Below, in pieces: positions 7,708-17,619 of a stretch of DNA of 57,454 nt (its first letter is position 1; each line of letters opens with the position of its first letter). This DNA is from Deltaproteobacteria bacterium (GTDB lineage: Bacteria; Desulfobacterota; Dissulfuribacteria; Dissulfuribacterales; QOAL01): NCBI GenBank assembly GCA_015494395.1, contig WGBG01000160.1, positions 1-57,454 of the forward strand, read 5' to 3'. Under the pieces are notes generated by a model. The model was given only the letters and a program-made list of their open reading frames with translations, was not told the DNA's origin and did no database searches. Made by a program: the position numbers and the translations under genes.

Positions 7708-9729
7708 TTACGGCCCCCCGGCCTCCCACCAGTCAACCTTGAGAATATTTTCCCTTGGAACAATGCGCTTTATCCTAACCTGTATCTCCATGTCCATGGC
7801 CCATTCAATCTGTGGACGCAGCGGTATCTCCACAGGAGTAAGGGTGTCACATAGCACCACAAGAAGCCGGTTGCCACGGCCCTTGTCAAGAATCCAGGCG
7901 TTTAGGGGTTCATCTTTTCTGGATTCAAGGTATTTAAGGGTCCAGTAACGGGTACGATTCTGGCGCACTGCCGCTGCTGCGGCAAGTCCCGCTCCAAGCC
8001 TTGCAGCCAACTGTTCCAGTTCTTCCTCGCTGTGGGTTGGCTTTCCTGTCTGGAGAAAAGAGGTGAGTTGCTGTTGCATAAGGAGGTCAAGGCCACGCCT
8101 CAGTGGAGATGTTACTGTGGTGTAGCAGTCAACTCCAAGCCCTGAGTGTTTTTCAGGTTCTGTCCCAAGGTGTCCACGGCTGATCAGCCGCCTCTGCCTG
8201 AAATTGGCAAGCAGGTCCTCCTCTTCCCCAAAGATGATCTGCTGTCTTGGTGGCGGCTGACTCCTGTATAGACCGGGAATGTTGTTATCTCTGAGAAATC
8301 TGGCTGCCACCACGTTCGCAAGTATCATGCACTCGGAAATCAGGAACCTGGCTGGCCCAAGCCTGCATAGATTTACACTGACTTCGCCATCAGTAACATT
8401 TATGATAAGCTCCGGTATGGGTAGAGGCAGTGCCCCGTTTTCGATCCTGCGCTGTTGCATCTTTTTGCACAGTTCATGGAGATGGGACAGTGTGCCCCCT
8501 GACAGTATCTCCTCCTCGGCCTCCCTGTAACTCATGCGTCGTGCTACGTTAATGAGGCTTCGTGAGATTCGGCTGTTTAGAATCTGCCCTTCATTATCAA
8601 TGGTTATGAAAAAGGAAAGTCCGCGCCTGTCTTCACCCTGGACAAGGCTCCACCTGTTATGGGACAGGATGTCCGGAAGCATTGGAATCTGCTGTTCGGG
8701 CAGGTAGATAGATGTAGCCCGGTTAATTGCCTCGTTAAAAAGGGGTGTGCCTGTTTTTATCTCATCGCTTATGTCTGTGATGTGTATGCCAATTTCCCAG
8801 CCCTCGCCCTTTTTGCAGAAGCTTAAGGCATCGTCCAGGTCCTTGCTTTCTGCTCCGTCAATGGTGACAAGGTGAAGTCCGCGGAGGTCCTCTCTGTTTT
8901 CCTTCATTGCATCAGGGAGAGACATTGCAAGCTGTTCTGCCTGTTTTTTTACTTCAGTGGGAAAGTCAGCCTCTATACCCTGTCTTAAAAGCTCAATATT
9001 TTCATCCTTGTCCCATATCCCAGCCCTTACCAGTGTTTCAAAGGCACTGCTGCTGTCAGAAAGCCCGGCATATTTCAGCAGCCCTTTTACAGAGGGTGCG
9101 TAGTCAGAGTCATCCCCCTGAATGCAGTAGTCCTTCAGTGCCGGTATCCAGAATTCCTGTATGGCGTCTTCAAATTCCTCTCCAAGAGTTCCGGTATCCT
9201 CATCTTTCCACACAGCATCAAGCCACCTGGCTCCCTTTGAAATACGCTCCAGCCGTTTTGCCTCTCTGGCACGCTGTTCAAGCAGTCGTTCCACCACCAC
9301 CGGAGGCATTACATTGATCATGCCGTCGCGGTATTTGAAATAGGTATGGTCATCTATTACAGCACGCTGGAATGCAGCAATGTGATCGTCTGTTATCTCT
9401 CCGTCAAAGGCAAGTTCAGCCAGGTCCTGGGGAGGCCATGTTTCAGCATCTTCATTGACTGCCTCCCAGACTTCCTTGATGTTTATCTGTTCCCTTAACT
9501 TATCCCTCCTGGTGTTTGTTGACTGAAGGGCAAGAATGGTACTATTCCTGTCGGAAACAGGAATTTTTTTTCTTGATGCAGCAATTATCCTGCCCGGCGC
9601 AAGGTTGAGTTCACGTCCTGTATGTGTAAGAATACGAACACGAGACCCCTTTCTGCCGATAACTGTGGCTGTGATAAACCGCTGGCTCTCAAGAAACTCT
9701 ATAACAGTACCTTCAGGTATGATGTCCAT
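7708..9729 (-). CDS. RNase II/R family 3'-5' exoribonuclease (RNB domain)
   Basis: A 673-residue protein with an N-terminal winged-helix/OB-like part and a central RNB catalytic domain. The block VTIDGAESKDLDDALSF holds the conserved aspartates that bind Mg, and EIGIHITDIS follows. GLGVDCYTTVTSPLRRGLDLL is the YxxxTSPxRR signature near the end of the domain. It degrades RNA processively in the cytoplasm. The open frame extends to 9849, but I prefer Met at 9729 because it begins MDIIPEGTVIEFLESQ, the usual start in delta-type homologues, and because the upstream lipoprotein gene ends 1 base away at 9731, implying translational coupling. The ribosome site is weak. Confidence 0.9.
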   Translation of the reverse strand: MDIIPEGTVIEFLESQRFITATVIGRKGSRVRILTHTGRELNLAPGRIIAASRKKIPVSDRNSTILALQSTNTRRDKLREQINIKEVWEAVNEDAETWPPQDLAELAFDGEITDDHIAAFQRAVIDDHTYFKYRDGMINVMPPVVVERLLEQRAREAKRLERISKGARWLDAVWKDEDTGTLGEEFEDAIQEFWIPALKDYCIQGDDSDYAPSVKGLLKYAGLSDSSSAFETLVRAGIWDKDENIELLRQGIEADFPTEVKKQAEQLAMSLPDAMKENREDLRGLHLVTIDGAESKDLDDALSFCKKGEGWEIGIHITDISDEIKTGTPLFNEAINRATSIYLPEQQIPMLPDILSHNRWSLVQGEDRRGLSFFITIDNEGQILNSRISRSLINVARRMSYREAEEEILSGGTLSHLHELCKKMQQRRIENGALPLPIPELIINVTDGEVSVNLCRLGPARFLISECMILANVVAARFLRDNNIPGLYRSQPPPRQQIIFGEEEDLLANFRQRRLISRGHLGTEPEKHSGLGVDCYTTVTSPLRRGLDLLMQQQLTSFLQTGKPTHSEEELEQLAARLGAGLAAAAAVRQNRTRYWTLKYLESRKDEPLNAWILDKGRGNRLLVVLCDTLTPVEIPLRPQIEWAMDMEIQVRIKRIVPRENILKVDWWEAGGP

Positions 9730-9730
9730 T

Positions 9731-10441
9731 TTATTCAGCAGGAGCAAGTCTCTTGTCCAGTTCTTCAAGGGCCTTTTCAAGCCCATAACTAAGCAGTTCA
9801 TCTGCGGTAAGCCAGCGCATACCTTCGCTTCTGTAGAAGCTGAAATCAAAAAGGTTTGCAGTTAGCGCCTGCTGTGTCTTGTCAAAGTTATAACGCCAAA
9901 GCAGGGCACCATCCCTGGTGCGTATCAGGTTCAGGTCAAATCCTACGGAGGCCGGACGTTCCACAGAATACCTGCTGCCTATACGTTCCCTGTACTTGTA
10001 GAGTTTTCCATAGAGCACAGCATCGACATTTAACTGCCTTCCAAATGCTCTTATAAGATTAAGTTGTGACTGGCTAATGTTAGAGGCAAGAAAGTTGTTC
10101 AAGAAACCCATGCACTTGCCTTCAGGTACCTCCACAAATCGGGGGTCATTCTTGTATCTTTCAAAGATTATCCCTGTCATAAATTCCGCAGGCTCGGGTG
10201 GAACAATATTGGTGTCAACAACCGAGTCGCTGATGTTGCACGTTGGTCGGTCACTGACCTTTGCTGATGCCCTGTCCATCGGAAGTATGGCAATACGCTT
10301 CAGTTCGGGAAGCGGCTGCACTGTCTTGTCACGGCTTCCAAATAAACCGCAGCCTGAAATCAGCACAAGGCAGAACAGAACGGTTATGGCACAGCCTGAA
10401 GTTTTTAAGAGCTGGTTTATGTTAAAGCCTTCCCTGTTCAT
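9731..10441 (-). CDS. Lipoprotein of unknown function
   Basis: A 236-residue protein with a lipoprotein signal peptide: a hydrophobic segment at about residues 15-31 and the lipobox LISGC with the lipidated Cys near residue 31. The mature part contains RIAILPMDRA and later VDAVLYGKLYKYRERIG and GALLWRYNFDK. This is the general layout of envelope lipoproteins with a CsgG/DUF799-like beta-sheet domain, but I do not recognise a precise family. It lies between hisB and the exoribonuclease in one leftward run, 28 bases after hisB. No function is proposed. Confidence 0.8.
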   Translation of the reverse strand: MNREGFNINQLLKTSGCAITVLFCLVLISGCGLFGSRDKTVQPLPELKRIAILPMDRASAKVSDRPTCNISDSVVDTNIVPPEPAEFMTGIIFERYKNDPRFVEVPEGKCMGFLNNFLASNISQSQLNLIRAFGRQLNVDAVLYGKLYKYRERIGSRYSVERPASVGFDLNLIRTRDGALLWRYNFDKTQQALTANLFDFSFYRSEGMRWLTADELLSYGLEKALEELDKRLAPAE

Positions 10442-10469
10442 GATTTTACCCCTCCATCCCTCATCAGGG

Positions 10470-11054
10470 CTATATTGTGCCCTTGCTTGATAGTGTGCCG
10501 CTGATTCTTGGATCCATGCCTACGGCCTGATCAAGAGCCCTTCCTAGCGCCTTGAATACTGCCTCTGCCATGTGATGGTTATTTTTCCCGTATGGTACCT
10601 GAACATGGAGCGTCATTCCAGCATTTATGGCCAGTGCCCGCAGGAATTCTTCAATCATTTCTGTTTCAAATCTGCCAATGAATGGTGAATTGAAGGGTAC
10701 ATTAAATACGAGATATGGCCGTCTGCACAGGTCCAGGTCAACCTGTGCCACTGTCTCTTCCATGGGGACCCGGGCGCTTCCATACCTTTTTATTCCACTG
10801 TAGTCATCCAGAGACTGTGCTATGGTCTGTCCCAGGCAGATTCCTACATCCTCTACCGTATGGTGTGAGTCAACATCAAGGTCACCCCTTGCCACAAGAT
10901 CAAGATCAAAAAAGCCATGAACAGTGAACAGTGTGAGCATGTGGTCCATAAAGCCCACGCCGGTTGCTATTGAGGCACGACCGGTTCCGTCAAGGTTAAG
11001 GCTGAGTTCAATGGAGGTTTCTTTGGTTTTGCGCGATATTTCGCCTTTTCGCAT
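10470..11054 (-). CDS. hisB: Imidazoleglycerol-phosphate dehydratase
   Basis: A 194-residue enzyme of histidine synthesis that dehydrates imidazole glycerol phosphate to imidazole acetol phosphate. Both duplicated metal-binding motifs are intact: DSHHTVEDVGICLG at about residues 60-73 and NNHHMAEAVFKALG at about 160-173, with GVGFMDHML in the N-terminal half. It is the monofunctional form without the phosphatase domain. No other his genes adjoin it, so the pathway is dispersed in this genome. Confidence 0.97.
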   Translation of the reverse strand: MRKGEISRKTKETSIELSLNLDGTGRASIATGVGFMDHMLTLFTVHGFFDLDLVARGDLDVDSHHTVEDVGICLGQTIAQSLDDYSGIKRYGSARVPMEETVAQVDLDLCRRPYLVFNVPFNSPFIGRFETEMIEEFLRALAINAGMTLHVQVPYGKNNHHMAEAVFKALGRALDQAVGMDPRISGTLSSKGTI

Positions 11055-11205
11055 CTGTTTACCCTTAGAATATGTTAAGCACCAGAATCATGAGACTAAA
11101 TTTTCATTACTAAACTTTCATGACATGGGCTTGTCACCACTGATATGAAAGTCGGCTTTGAGCTGTCTCCGGATAAAAGTTTTAAGAACTTTCAAAGCAC
11201 AGCCG

Positions 11206-11589
11206 ATGAGAATTTTGAATGTGACCTCAATGGCTGAGTACGCAAATTTTCAAGGAGTCCTGTATATTTTGGCACGCCGCAAGAAAAAAACGCTTCCCGA
11301 TATAAGTGGCATACTCTCATCCCTTTCAGAGGACTGTCATGTCCGGTTTTTCAAACTGACCGACATCCCGGAAGCCGTAACATGGGCTGAACGGGGATTT
11401 ATAGCCATACATGAGAATTATCACTCACTCAGGCGCCAGTCATATCATGTTATCTGCGGTAACCGGGATAACCTTGTAAATTTTTGCAAGATAATGGGGA
11501 TTCCTGAAGATTATATATGTGCCTCGGAATTTTATCGTTTCTGGCACCTGACATGGTTCCCCAACCTTGATTCCAGGGAGGCTGCCTGA
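11206..11589 (+). CDS. Conserved hypothetical protein
   Basis: A 127-residue protein in the preferred reading from ATG 11206 (MRILNVTSMAEYANFQG); ATG 11230 and TTG 11158 are alternative starts and none has a clear ribosome site. It has no signal peptide or membrane segment. Notable are a basic RRKKK cluster early on and a central ESFHR-like region with NYHSLRRQSYHVICGNRDN. I do not recognise the family. It is alone on the plus strand, pointing towards the DsrE-like gene. The 150 bases upstream hold only an 8-bp inverted repeat (ACTTTCAT 11114-11121 / ATGAAAGT 11145-11152). Confidence 0.6.
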   Translation: MRILNVTSMAEYANFQGVLYILARRKKKTLPDISGILSSLSEDCHVRFFKLTDIPEAVTWAERGFIAIHENYHSLRRQSYHVICGNRDNLVNFCKIMGIPEDYICASEFYRFWHLTWFPNLDSREAA

Positions 11590-11627
11590 GATGGCAGTCA
11601 AAGTTCTGATAACCTGTGTCCTGTAAT

Positions 11628-11975
11628 CTATGCCCTGATATAAAGCCATCCCTCTGCCTGCCAGTCTGCGATGGCCCGCACTGCAGCAGGCACTGTCCTG
11701 AACACCTCGGGAAGCCTTTCCTTTGGAATTTCAAAATCACGAAGCGAGTTGGAGCAGAGATAAATCTCACCTCCATCAAGAACAAGCTGTTTCAGATTAT
11801 CAAACAGTGGCCGGTCACACTTGGTGCACTGGGTAACGCTGTCGGCATTTGCTACAATTCTTACCCTTAGTGTATCCCAATCTTCCGCGCTTCTGAGAAA
11901 GTTAAGGGCATTTTTTACCCCTACCATCCATCTTTCTTTCTGGGCAACGTGAACAATGAGTTTGAGTTCTGCCAT
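11628..11975 (-). CDS. DsrE-family protein
   Basis: A 115-residue protein resembling the DsrE/YchN-type sulfurtransferase fold. It begins LKLIVHVAQKERWMVGVKNALNFL, followed by RVRIVANADSV and a Cys-containing helix region, then GGEIYLCSNSL, where a cysteine sits at the position that carries persulfide in DsrE proteins. A further pair, QCTKC, lies at about residues 49-52. Cytoplasmic sulfur trafficking is the likely role, plausible in a sulfate reducer but not proven. The start at 11975 has GGAGG 8 bases upstream. It is 42 bases downstream of ilvD and may be co-transcribed with it. Confidence 0.7.
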   Translation of the reverse strand: MAELKLIVHVAQKERWMVGVKNALNFLRSAEDWDTLRVRIVANADSVTQCTKCDRPLFDNLKQLVLDGGEIYLCSNSLRDFEIPKERLPEVFRTVPAAVRAIADWQAEGWLYIRA

Positions 11976-12017
11976 TAAATGGTTCCTCCTGTGTTGATTA
12001 TCTGGCCTGTCCAGTGC

Positions 12018-13682
12018 CTACGGCTGTTTAAGTACAGCGCCCTGGGCGCCACTGGTCACCTGGGCTGCATACCTGGCAAGATATCCTTTCTTGATTCTGG
12101 GTGCCGGTGGCTTCCACTGTGATCTTCTCTCTGCAAGTTCCTGTTCCGGCACATTAAGAGTAAGTTTGCGGGCCGGGATGTCTATCTCAATAATATCTCC
12201 CTCTTTGACCAATCCAATCAGCCCACCTTCAGCCGCTTCTGGTGATATGTGGCCAATGGCAGCCCCCTGGGTGCCTCCGCTGAAACGGCCATCTGTAAGC
12301 AGGGCCACCTGTTTATCCAGTCCCATTCCAACAATTGCAGCGGTTGGAGAGAGCATTTCCGGCATGCCAGGCCCGCCCTTTGGCCCTTCATACCGAATTA
12401 CAACAATATCACCAGGCTTTATCTTGCCGCCGAGTATGGCATCGTATGCGTCAGCTTCGCCCTCAAATACACGGGCTGGCCCCTTATGTTTAAGCATTTC
12501 AGGAGCAACTGCTGACTGCTTCACCACTGAACCGTCAGCGGCAAGGTTGCCGTAAAGAATGGCGATTCCGCCTTCCTTGTGATACGGGTCTGATACCGGC
12601 CTTATGACTTCTCTGTTCCTTACCACGGCATTTTTGATGTTTTCCCCAACTGTTTTGCCTGTTACGGTAAGTGCATCCTTGTCAATCACTCCCAATTCAT
12701 CAAGTTCATGCATTATTGCCTGTATGCCACCTGCCAGGTTAAGGTCATAAAGGCTGTGGGGACCTGCCGGGATCAGGCTGCAGAGGTGGGCAGTTCTGGT
12801 GCTCATTTCATTAAATGCCTCAAGCGGAAGGTCCACTTCTGCCTCATGGGCAACAGCTGGAACGTGGAGCACAGTGTTTGTTGAGCATCCCAGGGCCATA
12901 TCAACCGCTATGGCGTTTTTGAATGCCTGGGCCGTTGCTATATCTCTGGGTTTTATGTCCTTTTCAACAAGATGCATTACCTGCATGCCGGTCTGTTTGG
13001 CAAGTCTTATGCGTGCGGCATCCACAGCCGGTATTGTGCCATTACCAGGCAATGCAAGCCCCAGTGCCTCTGAGAGGCAGTTCATGGAATTGGCAGTGAA
13101 CATGCCGGCACATGAGCCGCATGTGGGGCAAGCGCAGGATTCTAGCTCGTTCAGCTCATCTTCTGTCATGTCTCCACGCTTTACCTTTCCAATTCCTTCA
13201 AATACAGAGATGAGATTTACCTTTTTACCATTCCAGTTTCCTGTAAGCATGGGCCCGCCAGTAACCACTATTGAGGGAATGTTCAGGCGGAGGATTGCCA
13301 TTAGCATGCCAGGGGTAATCTTGTCGCAGCTTGGAATCACCACTAGTCCGTCAAAGGGGTGTCCCTGGGCCATAACTTCAACGGAGTCAGCGATAAGTTC
13401 ACGGCTTGCCAGGGAGTAACGCATGCCAAGATGATTCATGGCAATTCCGTCGCAGATGCCTATGCCGCCAAACTCAACCGGCGTGCCGCCTGCCATACGA
13501 ATCCCGGCCTTCACCGCTTCGGTTATCTGGCGAAGATGGATGTGTCCGGGAATAATTTCGTTAAAGGAGTTGGCTACTCCTATAAGCGGGCGCTGTATCT
13601 CCTCATCAGTATATCCCATTGCCTTGAAGAGTGAGCGGTGGGGCGCCCTCTCCATGCCCTTTTTCATCTGGTCGCTTCTCAT
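12018..13682 (-). CDS. ilvD: Dihydroxy-acid dehydratase
   Basis: A 554-residue Fe-S dehydratase of valine, isoleucine and pantothenate synthesis, of usual length. Cluster and metal motifs are visible: [12 protein letters not shown] around residues 120-131 and [20 protein letters not shown] around 185-205. The C-terminal active-site region contains [21 protein letters not shown]. The start at 13682 follows an AAGGAT ribosome site. Its upstream region is occupied from 13716 by repeat A1, only 34 bases before the start, so any promoter must be very short or lie inside the repeat. Confidence 0.97.
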   Translation of the reverse strand: MRSDQMKKGMERAPHRSLFKAMGYTDEEIQRPLIGVANSFNEIIPGHIHLRQITEAVKAGIRMAGGTPVEFGGIGICDGIAMNHLGMRYSLASRELIADSVEVMAQGHPFDGLVVIPSCDKITPGMLMAILRLNIPSIVVTGGPMLTGNWNGKKVNLISVFEGIGKVKRGDMTEDELNELESCACPTCGSCAGMFTANSMNCLSEALGLALPGNGTIPAVDAARIRLAKQTGMQVMHLVEKDIKPRDIATAQAFKNAIAVDMALGCSTNTVLHVPAVAHEAEVDLPLEAFNEMSTRTAHLCSLIPAGPHSLYDLNLAGGIQAIMHELDELGVIDKDALTVTGKTVGENIKNAVVRNREVIRPVSDPYHKEGGIAILYGNLAADGSVVKQSAVAPEMLKHKGPARVFEGEADAYDAILGGKIKPGDIVVIRYEGPKGGPGMPEMLSPTAAIVGMGLDKQVALLTDGRFSGGTQGAAIGHISPEAAEGGLIGLVKEGDIIEIDIPARKLTLNVPEQELAERRSQWKPPAPRIKKGYLARYAAQVTSGAQGAVLKQP

Positions 13683-13715
13683 CTTGTGAATCCTTATACT
13701 CTAATGTTTGTTGTA

Positions 13716-13922
13716 CCTGAATTGAGCGTTTCAAAAGTTTGAAGAAATGATTTTATACGATATTAAAAGGAGTTACATGTATCGTACTCTTCAACTTTTG
13801 AAACCCTTCGGGATTGCCGGATTCACTGCATCTCCTTTGCAGAGGAATTTCCATATAGCTGACTATTATGGAAATTCCTCTTTCGCGGATCTGCAGCAAA
13901 GCCGACAATCGTTCAATCCAGG
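13716..13922 (+). repeat. MITE-like repeat family A, copy A1
   Basis: A 207-bp element with ends CCTGAATTGAGCG and CGTTCAATCCAGG (imperfect inverted repeats). It is flanked on both sides by TTGTA (13711-13715 and 13923-13927), a 5-bp target duplication. Inside are three inverted-repeat stems, the central one AGAGGAATTTCCATA / TATGGAAATTCCTCT. Ends and duplication length resemble IS1380-family elements (ISEcp1 ends in CCTAGATT). No transposase is encoded. It lies just upstream of ilvD. Confidence 0.85.
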
Positions 13923-14001
13923 TTGTAATATTGTGACTGTTCAGCTTGCTGAACCGACATTTACATGTGCTGAATTAAGTTGATGTCTTACAGTCGGGTT
14001 G

Positions 14002-14610
14002 TCAGGCAGATAATTTTTCCCATATAGGCAGATCAATGTGAAGCTTGCGAAACCGGTTATCCTGTTTGATAGCATCGCTTCGTTTGTAGTTTGCAATTAG
14101 GATGGTACCTGCCCGCATTGTGTCTTCAACCTTATGTTCAAACTCCCGCTGCAAGTTGCCATCTGTAAGGGGGCAGAAGTAATATATCACGTCAAAATCA
14201 GCATAATTTTTATATTCCAGTATGTCATCCCGGGTTATCCGGCTGCTTCCGAGCATGCGCGAGGCAACGTAAAAGGGATATTCATCCTTTTCAATTCCGT
14301 AAACATCAAAGCCGGCCTGCTCTGCAAAGAGCAGTACATTCCCTATGCCACACCCTACGTCAAGGAATGTGGGCGGGGTTGAGGCCGGGGAACCGTTCCC
14401 TTCTGAAAAATAGTCCCATGCCAGCATGACTTCCTGAAAGAGCTGACGTGTGTCCATTGCCACAAAGGGGTACTGGGAATCTGTATCAATGGTGCTGCGA
14501 TTCTGTATTTCCCTTGTGAAAAATGCAATAAATCTGTTTATAATATTGAAAAAAGGCTGCTGATCTTCATTTATCTCAACAGCCTTTCTGTAATTTTTTC
14601 TGTTGTTCAT
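14002..14610 (-). CDS. Class I SAM-dependent methyltransferase-like protein
   Basis: A 202-residue protein with the SAM-binding motif FLDVGCGIGNVLLFAEQAG and the acidic residue ending motif II, VYGIEKDE. DVIYYFCPLTD occupies the motif IV position. The substrate is unknown. ATG 14610 is chosen because GAGGAAG precedes it by about 7 bases; the longer start at 14661 overlaps the upstream stop as TAATG and is a possible coupled alternative adding 17 residues. It is transcribed with the DUF6178 gene directly upstream. A protein or small-molecule methylase is likely, but no target can be named. Confidence 0.8.
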   Translation of the reverse strand: MNNRKNYRKAVEINEDQQPFFNIINRFIAFFTREIQNRSTIDTDSQYPFVAMDTRQLFQEVMLAWDYFSEGNGSPASTPPTFLDVGCGIGNVLLFAEQAGFDVYGIEKDEYPFYVASRMLGSSRITRDDILEYKNYADFDVIYYFCPLTDGNLQREFEHKVEDTMRAGTILIANYKRSDAIKQDNRFRKLHIDLPIWEKLSA

Positions 14611-14660
14611 TGATACTTCCTCATAAACACAAAATTGTAAAAATACCCTATGATTCGGCA

Positions 14661-16370
14661 TTATTCAATGCCGGTATCAACAAGCAGTGATGACAGGAAC
14701 CTGCCCTGAAGGGCGTCCGGTTCCTTTACTGGCAAAATTTCCTCCATGACCGGGGAGACGGCTTTTTCCAGTATGCTTTTGGCCATCTCTGGGTTGATGT
14801 TTGATAACTGGCTGAATTCCTGTGCTATTTGGGCGCTTGTTGTGCCCCACTTGCCTGTTTCAAAGGTGTTTTTTAGCTCAAAGAGCCTGGATTCGGCAAC
14901 AGGCACAACTACGGCACTTCCATCCAGTATGAAATTGGCAACGGCAGTGGCAAGTCCGTGCTGCCAGGTAAACTCGTTCCAGGTAAGGAAGTTGGTATTC
15001 TCCCAGGCTATAACATCCCTCCACCTGTGCCAGTGAGGTGTTATCTTTTCCATTATCCGGTGCCACGCCTCCAGTTCATCCACGGTTTTTTCTGCATCCT
15101 CCACCTGTTCAAGAGAGTAGAACGGCACGGCTTCCTGCAGGTTTTCATCCCACCGCATGGGCACCGGCCTGGCAAGGGCTTCAAAAATTTCACTGTATTC
15201 AGGTGGCAGAAGCCTTGTTTCTGTATCCCTTGCTATATTCCGCACCCGTTGCCTTATGCCTGAAAGCCGCCAGATTGCTGCACGAACAAGGTCTTCCAGG
15301 ACATATTGCGAAAGTATTTTTACCGGGCCAGTTACAGGATATTCATCTGCCGTGGTTTCAATGCCAAGGTTTATGAGAGAGGCTGCTTTGGAAAGAGCCT
15401 TTTTCATGGTGTCCGGATCGTCAAGATCAATCCGGTCTGTCATAAGTATCTTGTTTGCAACACCGGTCCACTCCCTGATGATGCGGGCTATGTCCGGGGT
15501 ATCTGAAAGTTCAGCAAGGGCAGTGGCAAGGCCTGGAAAGTCTGTTATGTACAGTGTGGGCACAAAGGCCGGCATGTCCGAGCCTTCTGTTCCATCAAGC
15601 ATTGCAGCCGGGGCTGCACGCCTCAAATCATGCGGTTTTACCGGGGCGTAGATATCAAGCGCGCTGAAGTAGTCTGGAATTCCAAAGTCTGCAAGCCTGC
15701 CGCAGCGAAGCCTCCATGCCTTTTCAATGCACTCTGTACGGGTTTCTGTTAGGATGGTTTCCATGCAGTCCCTGTAAAAACCGTCCGAGATCTCCAGAAT
15801 TTTCATTGTCATGCGTTCCCACATGGGTACAAACTTTTCATTTTTGAAGGCAATATAGTAAACATTGTCAATGGTGAAGGGGTTAAGTACGTCCTTTGCC
15901 TCCTCTATCTCCATGTCATCAGGTCGTTTCTGGACATCCACGAAGTGGCGCATGATGGCAGGTATAAGATAAGGGTCCTTTGAACGGAGAGTGCTGAGCC
16001 AGGAGTTTACGGTATCTTCTCCTGCCTCAAACAGCATGATTAGCCATGCCGATACCCTGTCCAGCCTCAAATTGTCCTTGTCCCACCAGTCAAGGTCAAG
16101 GATGAACTGTAGCTGTTCAAATGAAGCAGCTGATATCAGTGGCAGGCTGTCTTCCGGCCCTGTGCTCTTGATGGTCCAGAACAGCTCTTCCACTGGCATG
16201 GAACGCACAAGTGCCGGGAATTTTTTTGAGAGCAGCATTATCTCCTGGCGTTTTTCCCAGGGAGTCAGCAGGGTTAGCATTGCCTGAGAGGAGGTGGAGA
16301 GTGCATTGAACTCTCTTTCTGCCTCCTGCTTTGGCAGGGTAAGTAGTTTGTTTGGAGATAAATCAGTCAA
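14661..16370 (-). CDS. DUF6178 family protein
   Basis: A 569-residue soluble protein with no signal peptide and many alpha-helical, acidic stretches. I recognise the overall sequence (LLSKKFPALVRSMPVEELFWTIK and LDLDWWDKDNLRLDRVSAWL near residues 45-110) as the DUF6178 type found mainly in Desulfobacterota and relatives; its function is not established. The stop overlaps the possible upstream start of the methyltransferase gene, so the two form an operon. Its promoter region holds repeat A2 starting 116 bases upstream. Confidence 0.75.
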   Translation of the reverse strand: MTDLSPNKLLTLPKQEAEREFNALSTSSQAMLTLLTPWEKRQEIMLLSKKFPALVRSMPVEELFWTIKSTGPEDSLPLISAASFEQLQFILDLDWWDKDNLRLDRVSAWLIMLFEAGEDTVNSWLSTLRSKDPYLIPAIMRHFVDVQKRPDDMEIEEAKDVLNPFTIDNVYYIAFKNEKFVPMWERMTMKILEISDGFYRDCMETILTETRTECIEKAWRLRCGRLADFGIPDYFSALDIYAPVKPHDLRRAAPAAMLDGTEGSDMPAFVPTLYITDFPGLATALAELSDTPDIARIIREWTGVANKILMTDRIDLDDPDTMKKALSKAASLINLGIETTADEYPVTGPVKILSQYVLEDLVRAAIWRLSGIRQRVRNIARDTETRLLPPEYSEIFEALARPVPMRWDENLQEAVPFYSLEQVEDAEKTVDELEAWHRIMEKITPHWHRWRDVIAWENTNFLTWNEFTWQHGLATAVANFILDGSAVVVPVAESRLFELKNTFETGKWGTTSAQIAQEFSQLSNINPEMAKSILEKAVSPVMEEILPVKEPDALQGRFLSSLLVDTGIE

Positions 16371-16486
16371 GTTTAAGATCCTTTATTCCGATAAAATATA
16401 ATGAGTGCAGGTTCTGGCCCGCGATGATTTTAACGTAGCGTTCCTCTGTTAAAACAGGTAATTTTGCACTTGGAGGAAAACAATAC

Positions 16487-16694
16487 CCTAAGTTGAGCGA
16501 TTGTCAGATTTGCTCCATATCCGCGAAAGAGGGCTTTCCACTCTAGTAACCTATGTGGGAAGCCCGATGACAAAGAAGATGCAGTGAAGCTGGCAATCTC
16601 GAAGGGTTTCAAAATTGGAAAGTTATAATCAATTTAACTCCTTTTAATTTCATGGGGAAAATAATTTTCCATATTTTGAAATGCTCAATTTATG
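16487..16694 (-). repeat. MITE-like repeat family A, copy A2
   Basis: A 208-bp copy, reverse orientation relative to A1. Ends are CCTAAGTTGAGCG and TGCTCAATTTATG. AATAC flanks it on both sides (16482-16486 and 16695-16699), a perfect 5-bp target duplication. It is of the sub-type with the GGGCTT / AAGCCC central hairpin, shared with A5. It fills most of the 535-base gap between the divergent DUF6178 and response-regulator genes; the rest of that gap shows no clear gene. Confidence 0.85.
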
Positions 16695-16844
16695 AATACC
16701 ATTTTTATGCGATAAAGATAAGCTTGAAAGTTGCGCAGTCAATCAAGGCTCTTTGTAAGACTTGGAAAATTCTGGCCTGGTAGGGGTTTGATCCAGGTAT
16801 TGTTATGTTACTGTAGCAAGTCTCGCATGACGGATTAACTGTTG

Positions 16845-16892
16845 CTGGGTTGAGCGGTTGTAGGATTTGCTGCTGCATATTCGCGAAAATGG
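16845..16892 (-). repeat. Fragment of repeat family A
   Basis: The stretch GGTTGAGCGGTTGTAGGATT and the following TTGCTGCTGCATATTCGCG match the first 45 bases of A2, A3 and A5 (GTTGAGCGATTGTCAGATTT, then CATATCCGCGAAAG). It stops abruptly at the ribosome site of the next gene, so only the terminal part of an element remains here. Confidence 0.6.
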
Positions 16893-16905
16893 AGGAAAAA
16901 AGGGG

Positions 16906-17607
16906 ATGGGATATGATATCCCGCAGGATTTAAGGAACTTTAGCATGGTACCAAATGAACGGCTGAATCACATGGAGATACTTATCGCTGAAGATGAGAA
17001 GAATATCGGCGATCTTCTTGTGGAGTTGCTGTCTGACAAAAACAGGGAAATTACAGTAGTGCATAATGGCCTTGAGGCAATTCAGCTGCTTGATCAGCGG
17101 CCTTTTGATCTTCTAATTACAGACCTGATGATGCCCGAGGTTGACGGTATGGAGGTGCTTCATCATGCCAAATCTCTGTATCCGGACATTCAGGCAATTA
17201 TTATCACCGGGTATGCCTCTCTGGAAACAGCAATTCAGGCGGTGAAGGAGGGGGCATATGACTACCTCAGGAAACCGTTCAGGCTGGAGGAGCTTAAAAT
17301 CAGTGTTGACAATGCATGTGAACGTATAGCCCTGATTCGTGAAAATAACCGGCTTATTGAGAACATAAAGCGCATGCAGGGCGAATTCCCCCAAGGGGAA
17401 ACAGATTCCCAGGGAGAGAGCGAAGATGCTGTATCTTCACTGATGGGCGGAGCTGATATTTTTCAGCCACTTATGCTTGAAACTGGTGTTGCTGCGGGCA
17501 CCAGGACTCTGGACGAGCTGGAGCGTCTGGGTAAACTTCGGCAGCAGGGCGTAATTACAGAGGAAGAGTTTGTGCGCCTTAAGGAAAAACTTTTGAATAG
17601 GCTTTAG
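16906..17607 (+). CDS. Response regulator receiver with C-terminal SHOCT-like domain
   Basis: A 233-residue protein from ATG 16906, chosen because GGAGG lies 10 bases upstream; TTG 16867 would start inside a repeat fragment and ATG 16972 is another internal option. The receiver domain starts at MEILIAEDEKN and contains the phosphorylation site DLLITDLMMPEVDG, the TGYASLE switch region and the KPF lysine. The last 30 residues (LDELERLGKLRQQGVITEEE then FVRLKEKLL) form a SHOCT-type short helical module, usually an oligomerisation element. No DNA-binding domain is present. It is followed without a gap by a second receiver protein. Confidence 0.88.
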   Translation: MGYDIPQDLRNFSMVPNERLNHMEILIAEDEKNIGDLLVELLSDKNREITVVHNGLEAIQLLDQRPFDLLITDLMMPEVDGMEVLHHAKSLYPDIQAIIITGYASLETAIQAVKEGAYDYLRKPFRLEELKISVDNACERIALIRENNRLIENIKRMQGEFPQGETDSQGESEDAVSSLMGGADIFQPLMLETGVAAGTRTLDELERLGKLRQQGVITEEEFVRLKEKLLNRL

Positions 17608-17619
17608 GTGCCTAATATC

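Noticed and set aside
9730..9849. Longer N-terminus for the RNase II/R protein
   Set aside because: The extra 40 residues come from the antisense-free frame overlap with the lipoprotein gene and do not match the family start.
13933..13945. GTGACTGTTCAGC resembles the left end of family B
   Set aside because: No matching right end or target duplication nearby; may be a decayed remnant but cannot be supported.
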